This document shows positions 19,994 through 28,372 of a stretch of 64,000 bases of DNA, one piece after another; the first letter of the stretch is position 1; each line of letters starts with the position of its first letter. The position numbers were made by a program, and so were the translations under genes. Origin of the DNA: Candidatus Gastranaerophilales bacterium (GTDB lineage Bacteria; Cyanobacteriota; Vampirovibrionia; Gastranaerophilales; Gastranaerophilaceae). A model generated the notes under the pieces. It was not told the origin of the DNA and did not search any database. It worked only from the letters and a program-made list of their open reading frames with translations. The DNA lies in assembly GCA_944324345.1 (NCBI GenBank), contig CALUVT010000003.1, positions 248,001 through 312,000 of the forward strand. The letters are read 5' to 3'.

Positions 19994-20860
19994 CTATGCA
20001 GACGGTGCTGTAACCACCATTTTAGCCAATGCATTAGGCTGAACAACTTTTGCTCCGTATAAATATAAGCCTCTTACCAAATCTGAAAAACTGTTTTGGT
20101 CTCTCAAACTTTCAATTTTAGCTAATTGTGATGCAAATGTGATAGCATCGTTGGTTCCTGCAAGTACATAATATTTTTGAGAAACAGCGGTTAAATTTGT
20201 GCTTACAAGAACATCCATGCCTGCAATTCTGCCGATTGCACCTTCTCTTAAAGTTTCATCCGCTACATTATGAGCACCGATAAATTCAGAACTTTGTAAA
20301 AGATATGATTCAACTGTTGGATTTATAACTACCCAAGGTCTTGTCCCTGTAGTTACTGCATCAGAGTTTTTCAAGCACAAAGCAAGTTCTACAAATTTTG
20401 AATATATTGTTGTCTTGTCAAGAGTAACTGCTGCTGATTCAGATCCTACTGTGTTTGTTGATGGAACATTTGTATGAAGTGACAACAGATATGCATCTTG
20501 AACTTCTTCAATTGCTTTTTTGGCATTTCTCAAATGAGCTTCCATAATATCAGTATTGGACTGAACCTGAGCAACATCATTAATTTTAAACGCAAAAAAT
20601 TTCTTCTGATCTATCACTAAATCAAGAGAAGTTGGAGCCAATTCACTGTATGAAAGTGTATCAGTTCCTAGAGTAGAAATTGTTACATCTGCAGGTTGGA
20701 TAATTTTTACTTTATCACCTTGATTTTTAATTTCCCCTTCCCAATTTCTGTTTACACATTGGAGCATTACACATTCTTTTGCAAGCATGTTGTTTAACTT
20801 TTGACTCCAAATTTCCGGAATAAATGCGGAGTATGCATTTGTTGAAGATCCTTCTGCCAT
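19994..20860 (-). CDS. Phage major coat protein (P22-coat-like, HK97 fold inferred)
   Basis: A 288-residue protein. NAYSAFIPEIWSQKLNNMLA opens it, GEIKNQGDKVKIIQPADVTI follows, and the second half contains RPWVVINPTVESYLLQSSEF and GRIAGMDVLVSTNLT. This order (an N-terminal 'P-E-x-W' helix, the 'G-D-x-V-x-I' strand and the 'G-x-x-x-G-x-D-V-x-x-S-x-x-L' strand) is characteristic of small coat proteins of the P22 gp5/HK97-fold class. It would form the icosahedral shell. The gene is intact, with its own 89-base spacer downstream and a 58-base spacer upstream. Confidence 0.82.
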   Translation of the reverse strand: MAEGSSTNAYSAFIPEIWSQKLNNMLAKECVMLQCVNRNWEGEIKNQGDKVKIIQPADVTISTLGTDTLSYSELAPTSLDLVIDQKKFFAFKINDVAQVQSNTDIMEAHLRNAKKAIEEVQDAYLLSLHTNVPSTNTVGSESAAVTLDKTTIYSKFVELALCLKNSDAVTTGTRPWVVINPTVESYLLQSSEFIGAHNVADETLREGAIGRIAGMDVLVSTNLTAVSQKYYVLAGTNDAITFASQLAKIESLRDQNSFSDLVRGLYLYGAKVVQPNALAKMVVTAPSA

Positions 20861-20918
20861 TTTTTTTCCCTTTCTTTTTCTAATTTATTGTAAACTCGAG
20901 TGGTGCACATTTTAAAAA

Positions 20919-22427
20919 TTAATCATCGTTATATATTTCCCTAAACTGCAATCCTATGATTGCACAAGACTGACCGGCATTTTCTCCCGAAACACACAAT
21001 TGTATTGAATAGTTTGATTCCGATATTTCCGCTTTTTCAAGAGAATCTTTATTTACTGGCCAGATAGGGAAATCTTCATCATCTGCAGGCCAAAAACAAG
21101 GCATATTGTCCGGAGTATTATCATCTGCCCATATCAAATGTTCTTCATGCACAGAGTAAATTCTCTCGGAATCGTCAGCCATTTCACTGTCGTAATCCTT
21201 ATATACAGTAAAATTAAAGTCATTATCATTTTCTGTATCTAACAAAAAATAAAACTCATCTATTATTTTTCGGTGATGAGCGTTAGAAATCGCAAGAAAT
21301 GGAGACTTCCACATAAATTGAATAACCTGTCCGTTAAAAGTTGTTCCAAAATCTTCGCGATATATATTTCCAAGTTTGTCTGCTGTATAAACATTGCCGT
21401 TGTAAATACAAGCCGTAACAATATCTTGAGGAACAACCCTTTTATACCAAGCTTTATTTACATAATCATTTATCCAAATTGTATGGAAATAGCTATCAGA
21501 AGCATAGGGGAAGAGAAACCACATCTGACTTTTTGATTCGTAGTGCAGGCAAATTGTATCTTCCACTTTCCCAAAAGATGAAAATTCTTCTTTTATTTTC
21601 TGTGATATTTCGCTACCAAGCTGAATTTGATTAAGTTCCCCAACCTGTTCAAGTGCAAAAATTCCATTGCTTAAAAAATACTGTTTATTATCGACATTTG
21701 CAATTGCATTAGATGCCACAGCACCCTTGTTGGCAAATAAAGTTATTGCAAAATCATCCGGGCTTGTACCGGTTAAAAGATAAACACTATCTTTCTTGTA
21801 TATTGCAAGATAATCTTTATACATCTTTAAAGCAGTAATTGAGCCGGTATCTGTATGAAATTCGTTTATGTATCCTGCATCATTTTCTGTAGTAAAATCA
21901 TCGTAAGTTCCAAGTGCTGAATAATATATGGTAGCATCCTTAGCAACCCATATACGTCCTTTGTAAACCGCAAGGACTGCTCCAGTTAAAACATTATCGG
22001 ACAAATCCTTTAAATTGCAATCAACCACTTCATAATTGCTGTTATTTTTGATATAAAAAAGCCCGTCACTTTCACTCATTACAAGTATTCCGTTTAAAAA
22101 ATTTAAAAATACCGGTTTTATACCTGTTAGAGTTTTGTTTACTAGTACAAGTTGTGAACCTGCTTCATCATAAATATATATTTTCCCAGTAACAGTAGTG
22201 ATAACAAGTTTGGATTTGTCATATGCACACATCTCAGCAAGTCCGGTAATTTCTTCATTAACCGAAGTAAATATTGAGTTGCCTAATTGCCTTACAATAC
22301 CTCTGTTTTGAAATATTTCTACATTTTCAGCATCTGACCAATATATCTTTTTAGTATCCAGACCCAATTCTGTTTTTGTTAATGACTGATTTATTCCGCC
22401 AGCTAAGTTGTAATAAGAAACTTCCAT
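20919..22427 (-). CDS. Phage DNA-stabilisation/tail nozzle protein (P22 gp10-like)
   Basis: A 502-residue protein that starts with YYNLAGGINQSLTKTELGLD and continues through repeated beta-blades such as GRIWVAKDATIYYSALGTYD and KDYLAIYKKDSVYLLTGTS, the pattern of a beta-propeller. In P22 the equivalent gp10 stacks below the connector, keeps packaged DNA in the head and carries the tailspikes. It is the only tail-related protein found here; no spike or needle gene follows. The start is 4 bases downstream of the amidase stop codon, indicating tight coupling with the lysis gene. Confidence 0.65.
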   Translation of the reverse strand: MEVSYYNLAGGINQSLTKTELGLDTKKIYWSDAENVEIFQNRGIVRQLGNSIFTSVNEEITGLAEMCAYDKSKLVITTVTGKIYIYDEAGSQLVLVNKTLTGIKPVFLNFLNGILVMSESDGLFYIKNNSNYEVVDCNLKDLSDNVLTGAVLAVYKGRIWVAKDATIYYSALGTYDDFTTENDAGYINEFHTDTGSITALKMYKDYLAIYKKDSVYLLTGTSPDDFAITLFANKGAVASNAIANVDNKQYFLSNGIFALEQVGELNQIQLGSEISQKIKEEFSSFGKVEDTICLHYESKSQMWFLFPYASDSYFHTIWINDYVNKAWYKRVVPQDIVTACIYNGNVYTADKLGNIYREDFGTTFNGQVIQFMWKSPFLAISNAHHRKIIDEFYFLLDTENDNDFNFTVYKDYDSEMADDSERIYSVHEEHLIWADDNTPDNMPCFWPADDEDFPIWPVNKDSLEKAEISESNYSIQLCVSGENAGQSCAIIGLQFREIYNDD

Positions 22428-22430
22428 AAA

Positions 22431-22922
22431 TTATACCCCCTTTAGCAAGTACCATTTTATTTTTGATCTGATAAAAATTCCTACTTCATCAGCACAAACC
22501 CAAGGATATGGTGGAAGATATGTAATATCTATTTTCCCGGCTGAGGTAGTCTTAGGATTTTTTACCCCAAATTCATAGTGCGTCATTACCGTTTGAGCTG
22601 TAATTGGAATATGATATTTTTTACATAATTCAGCACAAAATTTCATAGCACTTTCAAATTGTTTTTTTAAGATAGGATAATTGCCGACATAATTCTTATT
22701 TTTGAACCCTGCCATAGCACAAAATGCAACACCAATACTTTTAGTGTTTCCTCCACCTGTATGTGCGGCATATTTCCCTATCCTACAGATTTCATTGTCC
22801 TCGGGACTAAACTTTCCATTATGAATATTTCCATCTTTATCTACTAAAAAATGATAATGTTCTTTTTCATATTCACTTGGATAATATCCCCCTGCACTCC
22901 AATGTATTATTATTCGCTTCAT
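22431..22922 (-). CDS. N-acetylmuramoyl-L-alanine amidase (phage endolysin)
   Basis: Cleaves the bond between MurNAc and the stem peptide of peptidoglycan. The Amidase_2/PGRP fold is visible in 163 residues: IIIHWSAGG gives the first zinc His at residue 7, GKYAAHTGGGN the next conserved His at about 54, and VMTHYEFG a third at about 114. KIDITYLPPYPW carries the family's final Asp/Lys region. There is no signal peptide, so export would depend on a holin. Overlap of 50 bases with the LuxR-type gene in a different frame is large for a phage and implies linked translation. Confidence 0.86.
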   Translation of the reverse strand: MKRIIIHWSAGGYYPSEYEKEHYHFLVDKDGNIHNGKFSPEDNEICRIGKYAAHTGGGNTKSIGVAFCAMAGFKNKNYVGNYPILKKQFESAMKFCAELCKKYHIPITAQTVMTHYEFGVKNPKTTSAGKIDITYLPPYPWVCADEVGIFIRSKIKWYLLKGV

Positions 22923-23127
22923 AGTATTCTTCTAACCAATCCTTGTTCATAAATTTGTAAACCATAACCGCGTGGGTACGATTTTGGGCATTCAGTTTTA
23001 ATACAGCTTTATCTACGTGATTTCGAACAGTACCGTAGGCAATACCCAATTTCGCTGCTATTTGTTTATCGGAATACCCTAGTGCGACAAAAGATAATAT
23101 TGTTTCTTCTCTTGGAGATAGTGTCAT
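22873..23127 (-). CDS. LuxR/GerE-type HTH DNA-binding protein
   Basis: An 84-residue protein made almost entirely of a GerE-type helix-turn-helix: LSPREETILSFVALGYSDKQ is the first two helices and IAAKLGIAYGTVRNHVDKAV the recognition unit, followed by KLNAQNRTHAVM. No receiver or ligand-binding domain is attached. In this position it is the first regulatory gene upstream of the lysis and head genes and may act as their late activator or, in other phages, as a terminase-like or sigma-like factor. The role is inferred from location. Confidence 0.8.
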   Translation of the reverse strand: MTLSPREETILSFVALGYSDKQIAAKLGIAYGTVRNHVDKAVLKLNAQNRTHAVMVYKFMNKDWLEEYYEANNNTLECRGILSK

Positions 23128-23207
23128 TATTCTTAATCCCTTTTTATTTCATTTTTACATGTAGCGTACTAAAAAATATTCAAACTTAATTCATAATAAT
23201 TCCGCTC

Positions 23208-23233
23208 AAAAAAATAGGGCGGGTAATCCGCCC
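23208..23233 (-). terminator. Rho-independent terminator after the zinc-ribbon gene
   Basis: The stem GGGCGG/CCGCCC with a 5-base loop (23217-23233) is followed on the minus strand by a short T-rich run ending in seven T (23208-23214). It lies between the zinc-ribbon gene and the LuxR-type gene, so the head genes probably have their own promoter in 23128-23207. Confidence 0.8.
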
Positions 23234-23249
23234 AGAGAGTAAGATAATT

Positions 23250-23630
23250 TTAAGGATTTATTTTTAAATCTTTATTTTCAGCGAGTCCTATTTTTAATGA
23301 TCTTAAATTTGAGTAACACCTCTTTTTTACTCCGAACTCGTTATAGTTGAGATAAAATTTTCCTACATTTATCTTATTGTAGTTGATTGAACGAATTTCG
23401 TATAAGATGACTTTTTTTAGTTTTTCAAAAAATAATTTAGCTTTTTTATTAACTTTCCTGACAATAGAAATATTATCACTATCATCAACTCTTGTAAGCT
23501 GCACGATTGTATGCCCGCATATCGGGCACTTTGCAAGATAATCAAGCTCACTCACCACAAAATTATCCTGCGGCACAAGACGAAAAGTCCTTGTCTTATG
23601 CAAAGCTCCGCAGCAGTGTATATAACCCAT
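23250..23630 (-). CDS. Zinc-ribbon phage protein of unknown function
   Basis: A 126-residue protein with HCCGALHK near residue 5 and CPICGHTI near 38, two Cys pairs that can hold one zinc ion in a ribbon. The rest is basic and rich in Lys, Asn and Tyr. No enzyme motif was recognised; a small nucleic-acid-binding protein is a reasonable guess. I chose the ATG at 23630, which has AAGGGG about 10 bases upstream; in-frame ATG/GTG codons at 23666-23669 lack such a site. It is the most upstream gene of the phage cluster and is cut off from the rest by a strong terminator. Confidence 0.6.
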   Translation of the reverse strand: MGYIHCCGALHKTRTFRLVPQDNFVVSELDYLAKCPICGHTIVQLTRVDDSDNISIVRKVNKKAKLFFEKLKKVILYEIRSINYNKINVGKFYLNYNEFGVKKRCYSNLRSLKIGLAENKDLKINP

Positions 23631-23823
23631 ACTACTATCCCCTTGAGTGGTAAACGATTTTGCCATCACAGGGCGTGAACCTTAACCACATTTTTAGTAT
23701 AACTTATATTTTAGATTTGAAAAGTCAGTGATTATATATTCATGCATCCATATCCATGTTTTCATGGAATAATTCAATTTTGAAACACAACTGGGAAGCA
23801 TAAAGTAAATTATCCCTGAAAGA

Positions 23824-24894
23824 TTACTCCACAGTTAGCTCGCAGCACATCTGACATGCCCCAAATACTTTTGATGCTTTTAAATTCTTTCTGAAACATC
23901 TGTAATGCGGAAGATTAAAGACTTCTTTCAGGGACATATCTTTGACATTTCCTATTCTTTGCGAAAGGCAAGGGTAAACATCTCCCTGAGGGTTTATCAT
24001 CATATTTGAATAAGGATAAAGACAAGGTTTATAAATTTCTGAAATCTTTTTATCGCCAGGAGTATTAAAGAATTCTTCAATTTTTGCCAACGGATCTTTT
24101 GAATATTCAAATTTTGGCGAAAATCTGATCTGGACTTTAGAGTTTTTTCTCAAACTCATCAATTCTTTATAAACTTCTTTAAAATGCTCCAAGTCAAAGT
24201 ATTTTTGTATCGGATAATTTGCGTTAAATTCAGGAACAAAACTGTCAAAAAGAACTGAATTTTGCTTTAAATTATTATTCCTCAAAAAAGAAATAGATAA
24301 AAAATTAAATTTCTTTTCATCACACATTTTATAAAGCTTAACCAAATCATCCAAATTATTTTCTAAAACAATAGTTTTTATATCGACCATTGGACGTTTA
24401 TTTCTGGAATTCATGTTATCAAAATTATCCATGATTTTGTCCCAGATACCATCCTTTGCTCTGTTTATATCATGATTTTTCCCGTAACCGTCAAGAGAAA
24501 CAGACAAAAGCATCATTTTGCTTTTTATAAAAGCATCAATTATCTCATCATTTATAAGAATTCCATTTGAAACAACATTTAGCTTTCCAAAAGTCTTCTT
24601 AGAAACTTTCATTAAAATATCTATAAAGTCCTTCCTAATTAAAGGTTCTCCCCCCACGAGAGTGACAAAGGAATAAAAGGGAATTTGTTCAATAACCTTA
24701 TACCACTCATCAGTTGTTAATTCATCTTTCTTTCTATCATCCCCAACGTAACAGTAAGGACAATTCAAATTACATCTATAAGTTAATTCAAAAAAATACC
24801 TTAGGGGAATTGGAGCAAGCCCGCTTCTGCTCATATAAGAAGGTAAAGCATATAAATTTCTTCCGATATCAAACAAATTCGACAAATTTACCAT
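23824..24894 (-). CDS. Radical SAM protein with SPASM-type C-terminus
   Basis: The radical SAM cluster motif CNLNCPYC occurs at about residues 41-48 (Cys 41, 45, 48), followed by the SAM-binding GGEPL at about 87. The C-terminal part has CLYPYSNMMINPQGDVYPCLS and GACQMCCELTVE, the multi-Cys pattern of a SPASM domain that binds auxiliary iron-sulfur clusters. Such enzymes modify peptides or proteins, or mature cofactors; no precursor peptide was seen next to it. I chose ATG 24894, which sits one base after the ZIP transporter stop (TAGTATG) and has GGTGG upstream. Probably in one operon with the transporter. Confidence 0.88.
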   Translation of the reverse strand: MVNLSNLFDIGRNLYALPSYMSRSGLAPIPLRYFFELTYRCNLNCPYCYVGDDRKKDELTTDEWYKVIEQIPFYSFVTLVGGEPLIRKDFIDILMKVSKKTFGKLNVVSNGILINDEIIDAFIKSKMMLLSVSLDGYGKNHDINRAKDGIWDKIMDNFDNMNSRNKRPMVDIKTIVLENNLDDLVKLYKMCDEKKFNFLSISFLRNNNLKQNSVLFDSFVPEFNANYPIQKYFDLEHFKEVYKELMSLRKNSKVQIRFSPKFEYSKDPLAKIEEFFNTPGDKKISEIYKPCLYPYSNMMINPQGDVYPCLSQRIGNVKDMSLKEVFNLPHYRCFRKNLKASKVFGACQMCCELTVE

Positions 24895-24895
24895 A

Positions 24896-25696
24896 CTAAC
24901 CACCAATTAAAACCAAACTAATCCAAATAACAAGAATCCCCGAAATAATACCAATCAAAGACTGGTGCCAATCACCATATTCTTTGGCCAAAGGTAACAG
25001 GGTATCAAAAGATATATAAATCATAATCCCGGCAACAGCAGCCATTAAAACACCAACTAAAGCAGGTGGAAGTAATAACCCAAAGACAAACATTCCGACG
25101 AGTGCACCAATAGGTTCACTAATTCCCGACAGAGCTGCATAAAGCATCGCATAACGTTTTTTCCCAGTAACATGGTACATAGGTAAAGCAACCGCAATCC
25201 CTTCAGGGATATTATGAATGGCAATAGCAATCCCAACTGACAAACCCAAAGTAATGTTCTGTGTCGTTGTAAAAAATGTAGCCATACCTTCCGGAAAATT
25301 ATGAACACATATAGCTATGGCAGTAAATAATCCGGCTCTTTTAATCTTATAATCACGACGTGCAGGCTCATCAGGGTGTAAAACATCATCAGTATCAATA
25401 TGGTCAGGCAAAAAGTAGTCAATCAATATTGCCACAATCAACCCTATTATGAAACCAGCATAAGCAAGCCATTGAGATGTATGGGGGAAATTTGCCGCCA
25501 AAAGTTTTTCAGCTTCTGGCACCATATCCATAAAGGAAACAAATATCATAACACCCGCAGAAAAACCTAAACCTATTGATAAAGCTTTTAAATTATCTTT
25601 TTTCACAATAAATGCAATCGCACCACCTATAGCAGTCGATAGACCTGCAAATAAAGTGATTAACATAGCAGGGCCAAAATTTTGAGGTAGATTCAT
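24896..25696 (-). CDS. zupT: ZIP-family metal transporter (ZupT-like)
   Basis: An inner-membrane transporter taking up zinc or other divalent metals. The 266 residues form about eight hydrophobic helices, and the two metal-path motifs HNFPEGMATFF and HNIPEGIAVALP lie in the fourth and fifth helices, exactly as in ZupT. A cytoplasmic loop HIDTDDVLHPDEPARRDYK connects earlier helices and contains His and Asp that may bind metal. The length matches E. coli ZupT. Coupling with the radical SAM gene downstream may reflect metal or iron supply, but that is speculative. Confidence 0.93.
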   Translation of the reverse strand: MNLPQNFGPAMLITLFAGLSTAIGGAIAFIVKKDNLKALSIGLGFSAGVMIFVSFMDMVPEAEKLLAANFPHTSQWLAYAGFIIGLIVAILIDYFLPDHIDTDDVLHPDEPARRDYKIKRAGLFTAIAICVHNFPEGMATFFTTTQNITLGLSVGIAIAIHNIPEGIAVALPMYHVTGKKRYAMLYAALSGISEPIGALVGMFVFGLLLPPALVGVLMAAVAGIMIYISFDTLLPLAKEYGDWHQSLIGIISGILVIWISLVLIGG

Positions 25697-25745
25697 AATT
25701 TATTCATTTCCTTTCTGAAAAATTCTACCACAAAAGAAAAATATA

Positions 25746-27101
25746 TTAAATTTGCACATCTTTCATCATATCAATAAGTGTACTAACAGTTGTATCCATA
25801 CTTACGATATCAGATGTTCTTTGTTGAAGAAATGCATTTATTTTCGGCATAAGTTCAATTGCGACATCCAACCTTGGGTTAGTTCCCGGCTGATACATCC
25901 CAACATCAATCAAGTCTTTATTTTCACGATACAAAGCCATAAGAGCACGCATTTTTCCGGCAGCTTCTCTATGCTCTGGAGTAACAATGGATGACATAAG
26001 CCTTGAAATACTTCCCAAAACATCTATTGCTGGATAATGGTTCATCTCAGCCACTTTCCTTGAAAGGAAAATATGCCCGTCAACAATACCTCTCACAATA
26101 TCTACAATCGGATCAGAAATATCATCACCTTCCATTAATACCGTATAAAGAGCTGTTATAGAGCCTTTAGGGCTGTTACCTGCTCTTTCAAGAACCTTTT
26201 GAAGCCAAGAAAATATTGAAGGAGGGTAACCTTTCATTGTAGGAGGTTCTCCCAAAGACAAGCCTACTTCACGTCCCGCCATAGCACAACGAGTAACAGT
26301 ATCTGTCATAAGAAAAACTTTCTTACCCTGATCTCTAAAATATTCACAAACAGCAGTTGCTGTCAGAAGAGCTTTTTGACGAATTAAAGGCGGTTGATCC
26401 CCGGTAGAACAGACAAGAACAGACTTTGCCATGCCCTTTTCCCCCAGAGCATCTTCCACAAACTCTTTTACTTCACGCCCACGTTCTCCAATCAGAGCTA
26501 CAACGTTAACATCAGCATCAGAATTTCTTGCAATCATACCTAAAAGAGTACTTTTACCGACTCCTGAGCCTGCAAATAAGCCTAAACGCTGACCGCAGCC
26601 CATTGTCATACAGCTGTCTATAGCTCTTACTCCGGTCGAGAATATTTCCGTTATAATCGGTCTTTCAAAAGGGCCAGGAGGAGGACCTTCAACGGCACGC
26701 CACGTAGCACCTGTTGTATCAAGTGGTTTCCCGTCAATTGGCTCTCCCATAGGGTTTATAAGCCTACCTAGCAAAAAATCTCCAACAGGAATAATAATCG
26801 GGTTGCCTGTGGATGTAACAAGACTCCCTTGTCCTATACCTTCACCATCATAAAGTAAAAGTAATTGTGCAACTTCACCTTTAAAAGCCTGAACTTCAGC
26901 CGGTTTTTTACGTCCATCCTTAGTTTCAACGTAACACAAATCACCAACTTTCAAACCTGGTAATTTTACCTCAACAGTCAAACCTAAAAGTTTTGATACA
27001 CTGCCCTTATAAGTAAACAATTCTGTTTCATCAAGCTTATTTTTTACTTTGACTTTTAAGTCATCTAATCTGCTTGTATCCAATCCTTCCATATCATTCA
27101 T
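25746..27101 (-). CDS. fliI: FliI/YscN-type export ATPase (isolated)
   Basis: The hexameric ATPase that energises flagellar or type III secretion export. Walker A is GSGVGKST at about residue 179, GERGREVKEFVE and MTDTVTRCAMAGREV are the family's next conserved blocks, and QPGTNPRLD is the type III-specific C-terminal motif. The 451-residue length is right, and the family-specific N-terminal domain is present, so it is not an F1 beta subunit. No other flagellar or secretion gene is in the window. No clear Shine-Dalgarno precedes the ATG. Whether it serves a flagellum or another export system cannot be judged here. Confidence 0.92.
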   Translation of the reverse strand: MNDMEGLDTSRLDDLKVKVKNKLDETELFTYKGSVSKLLGLTVEVKLPGLKVGDLCYVETKDGRKKPAEVQAFKGEVAQLLLLYDGEGIGQGSLVTSTGNPIIIPVGDFLLGRLINPMGEPIDGKPLDTTGATWRAVEGPPPGPFERPIITEIFSTGVRAIDSCMTMGCGQRLGLFAGSGVGKSTLLGMIARNSDADVNVVALIGERGREVKEFVEDALGEKGMAKSVLVCSTGDQPPLIRQKALLTATAVCEYFRDQGKKVFLMTDTVTRCAMAGREVGLSLGEPPTMKGYPPSIFSWLQKVLERAGNSPKGSITALYTVLMEGDDISDPIVDIVRGIVDGHIFLSRKVAEMNHYPAIDVLGSISRLMSSIVTPEHREAAGKMRALMALYRENKDLIDVGMYQPGTNPRLDVAIELMPKINAFLQQRTSDIVSMDTTVSTLIDMMKDVQI

Positions 27102-27202
27102 TATAACAATTTTTATTTATAATTCAATCAATTTACAAAATTAACACCTAATTTATGATAACAGGAATTAAATTTTACAAAACTTAGACAAAAATAAATT
27201 AA

Positions 27203-27231
27203 TTGCACCATTAGCAATTTAGTAATATACT
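27203..27231 (+). promoter_or_regulatory. Candidate alr promoter giving a near-leaderless mRNA
   Basis: TTGCAC (27203-27208), 17 bases, then TATACT (27226-27231). Initiation 6-8 bases further on would put the transcript start about three bases before the alr ATG at 27241. No Shine-Dalgarno is present. Confidence 0.45.
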
Positions 27232-27240
27232 AATCCTATT

Positions 27241-28368
27241 ATGAGAAATGTAAGACAAACAAATATAAATATTCATAGAGACAGCTGGGTTGAAATTAAT
27301 TTAGAAAATATTGCATACAATATGTCTTCGATAAGAAAAAATACCCCCAAAGGGGTAAAACTCCTTGCTGTAGTAAAAGCTGATGCATACGGTCATGGTT
27401 CGGTAATGATTGCACCAACCCTTCTTGCCTCAGGAGCTGACATGCTTGGAGTAGCATCCATAGATGAGGGAGTTGATTTAAGGCAGGCAAAAATCAGTTG
27501 TGATATTTTGGTTCTTGGAGCCGTACCGGTTTGGGCTATTGAAAGTGCAGTTAAAGCAAATTTGATAATTGCTATATTTTCAAAAGAGCATCTTCAAGCT
27601 TGTCGTCAGGCTTACGAAAGAACCGGAATAAAGCCTAAAGTCCATGTAAAACTTGATACAGGAATGAATAGAATTGGAGTTTCAATTGATGAAGCCGTTG
27701 GATTTATAAACGAAGTAAAAAGTGCCGATTATCTTGAGTTTGGAGGAATATTTACGCACCTTGCAAACGCTGAAAATAGAGAAAAAACTCAAATACAAAT
27801 TGACAGATGGAACAGTGTAATTTCTAAAATTGATACATCAGGTCTGCTTTTGCACATTTTAAACACAGCAGGAGCTATGTGCTATGATGTTCCAAATTCA
27901 AATATGTATAGAGCAGGTATTGGAATTTATGGACTTTATCCTGACTTGCCAAGTGACGGTGATGTGAAAAAACCTGACTTAAAACCCGTAATGTCTTTAA
28001 AAGCTAGAATAGTAAATATTCATAAGGCCAAAGACGGGGAAGGAATAAGTTATGGACATACCTTTACGGCTCACGGGACAAGAACAATAGCAACAGTTCC
28101 TCTTGGTTATGCAGATGGGGTTCCAAGGGGGCTTTCAAATAAAATTTCAGGATTTTTAAACGGCAAAGAAGTCCTACAAGTCGGCAATATCACAATGGAC
28201 CAAATGATGTTTGATATAACAGGAGTAGAAGCCCATTTGGGGGATATAATAACTTTACTTGATGAACAGCATTCAATTGACAAGTGGGCAAAAATATTAG
28301 GCACAATTAATTATGAATTAACGTGTCGTTTAAAGGTTAGGTTACCAAGAGTTTATACAAGGGAATAG
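27241..28368 (+). CDS. alr: Alanine racemase
   Basis: PLP-dependent interconversion of L- and D-alanine, providing D-Ala for peptidoglycan. VKADAYGHG carries the PLP-binding lysine at residue 46; GISYGHTFTA contains the second catalytic residue, Tyr, at about 266; MYRAGIGIYG is the conserved segment before the C-terminal beta domain. At 375 residues it is full length. It is followed after 4 bases by the lipoamide dehydrogenase-like gene on the same strand, so both should share a transcript. Confidence 0.96.
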   Translation: MRNVRQTNINIHRDSWVEINLENIAYNMSSIRKNTPKGVKLLAVVKADAYGHGSVMIAPTLLASGADMLGVASIDEGVDLRQAKISCDILVLGAVPVWAIESAVKANLIIAIFSKEHLQACRQAYERTGIKPKVHVKLDTGMNRIGVSIDEAVGFINEVKSADYLEFGGIFTHLANAENREKTQIQIDRWNSVISKIDTSGLLLHILNTAGAMCYDVPNSNMYRAGIGIYGLYPDLPSDGDVKKPDLKPVMSLKARIVNIHKAKDGEGISYGHTFTAHGTRTIATVPLGYADGVPRGLSNKISGFLNGKEVLQVGNITMDQMMFDITGVEAHLGDIITLLDEQHSIDKWAKILGTINYELTCRLKVRLPRVYTRE

Positions 28369-28372
28369 TTTA

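Larger units (their letters stand above)
13486..23630 (-). mobile_element. Compact phage-head gene cluster (prophage remnant, satellite or domesticated particle)
   Basis: Fourteen tightly spaced genes all point the same way and include a near-complete short-tailed phage head set: small and large terminase, portal, connector-like, scaffold-like, coat and gp10-like stabilisation protein. A lysis pair (holin-like, amidase) and a LuxR-type HTH are also present. No integrase, recombinase, CI-like repressor, replication gene, tail fibre or ejection protein is present. All reading frames are intact. I compared the flanking sequences at 13370-13485 and 23670-23820 by eye and saw no obvious attachment-site direct repeat. 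No tRNA lies at either edge. Confidence 0.8.

Noticed and set aside
13370-23820. Possible attachment-site direct repeats at the phage cluster edges
   Set aside because: Comparing the two flanks by eye showed no shared run longer than expected by chance; a computed repeat search would be needed.
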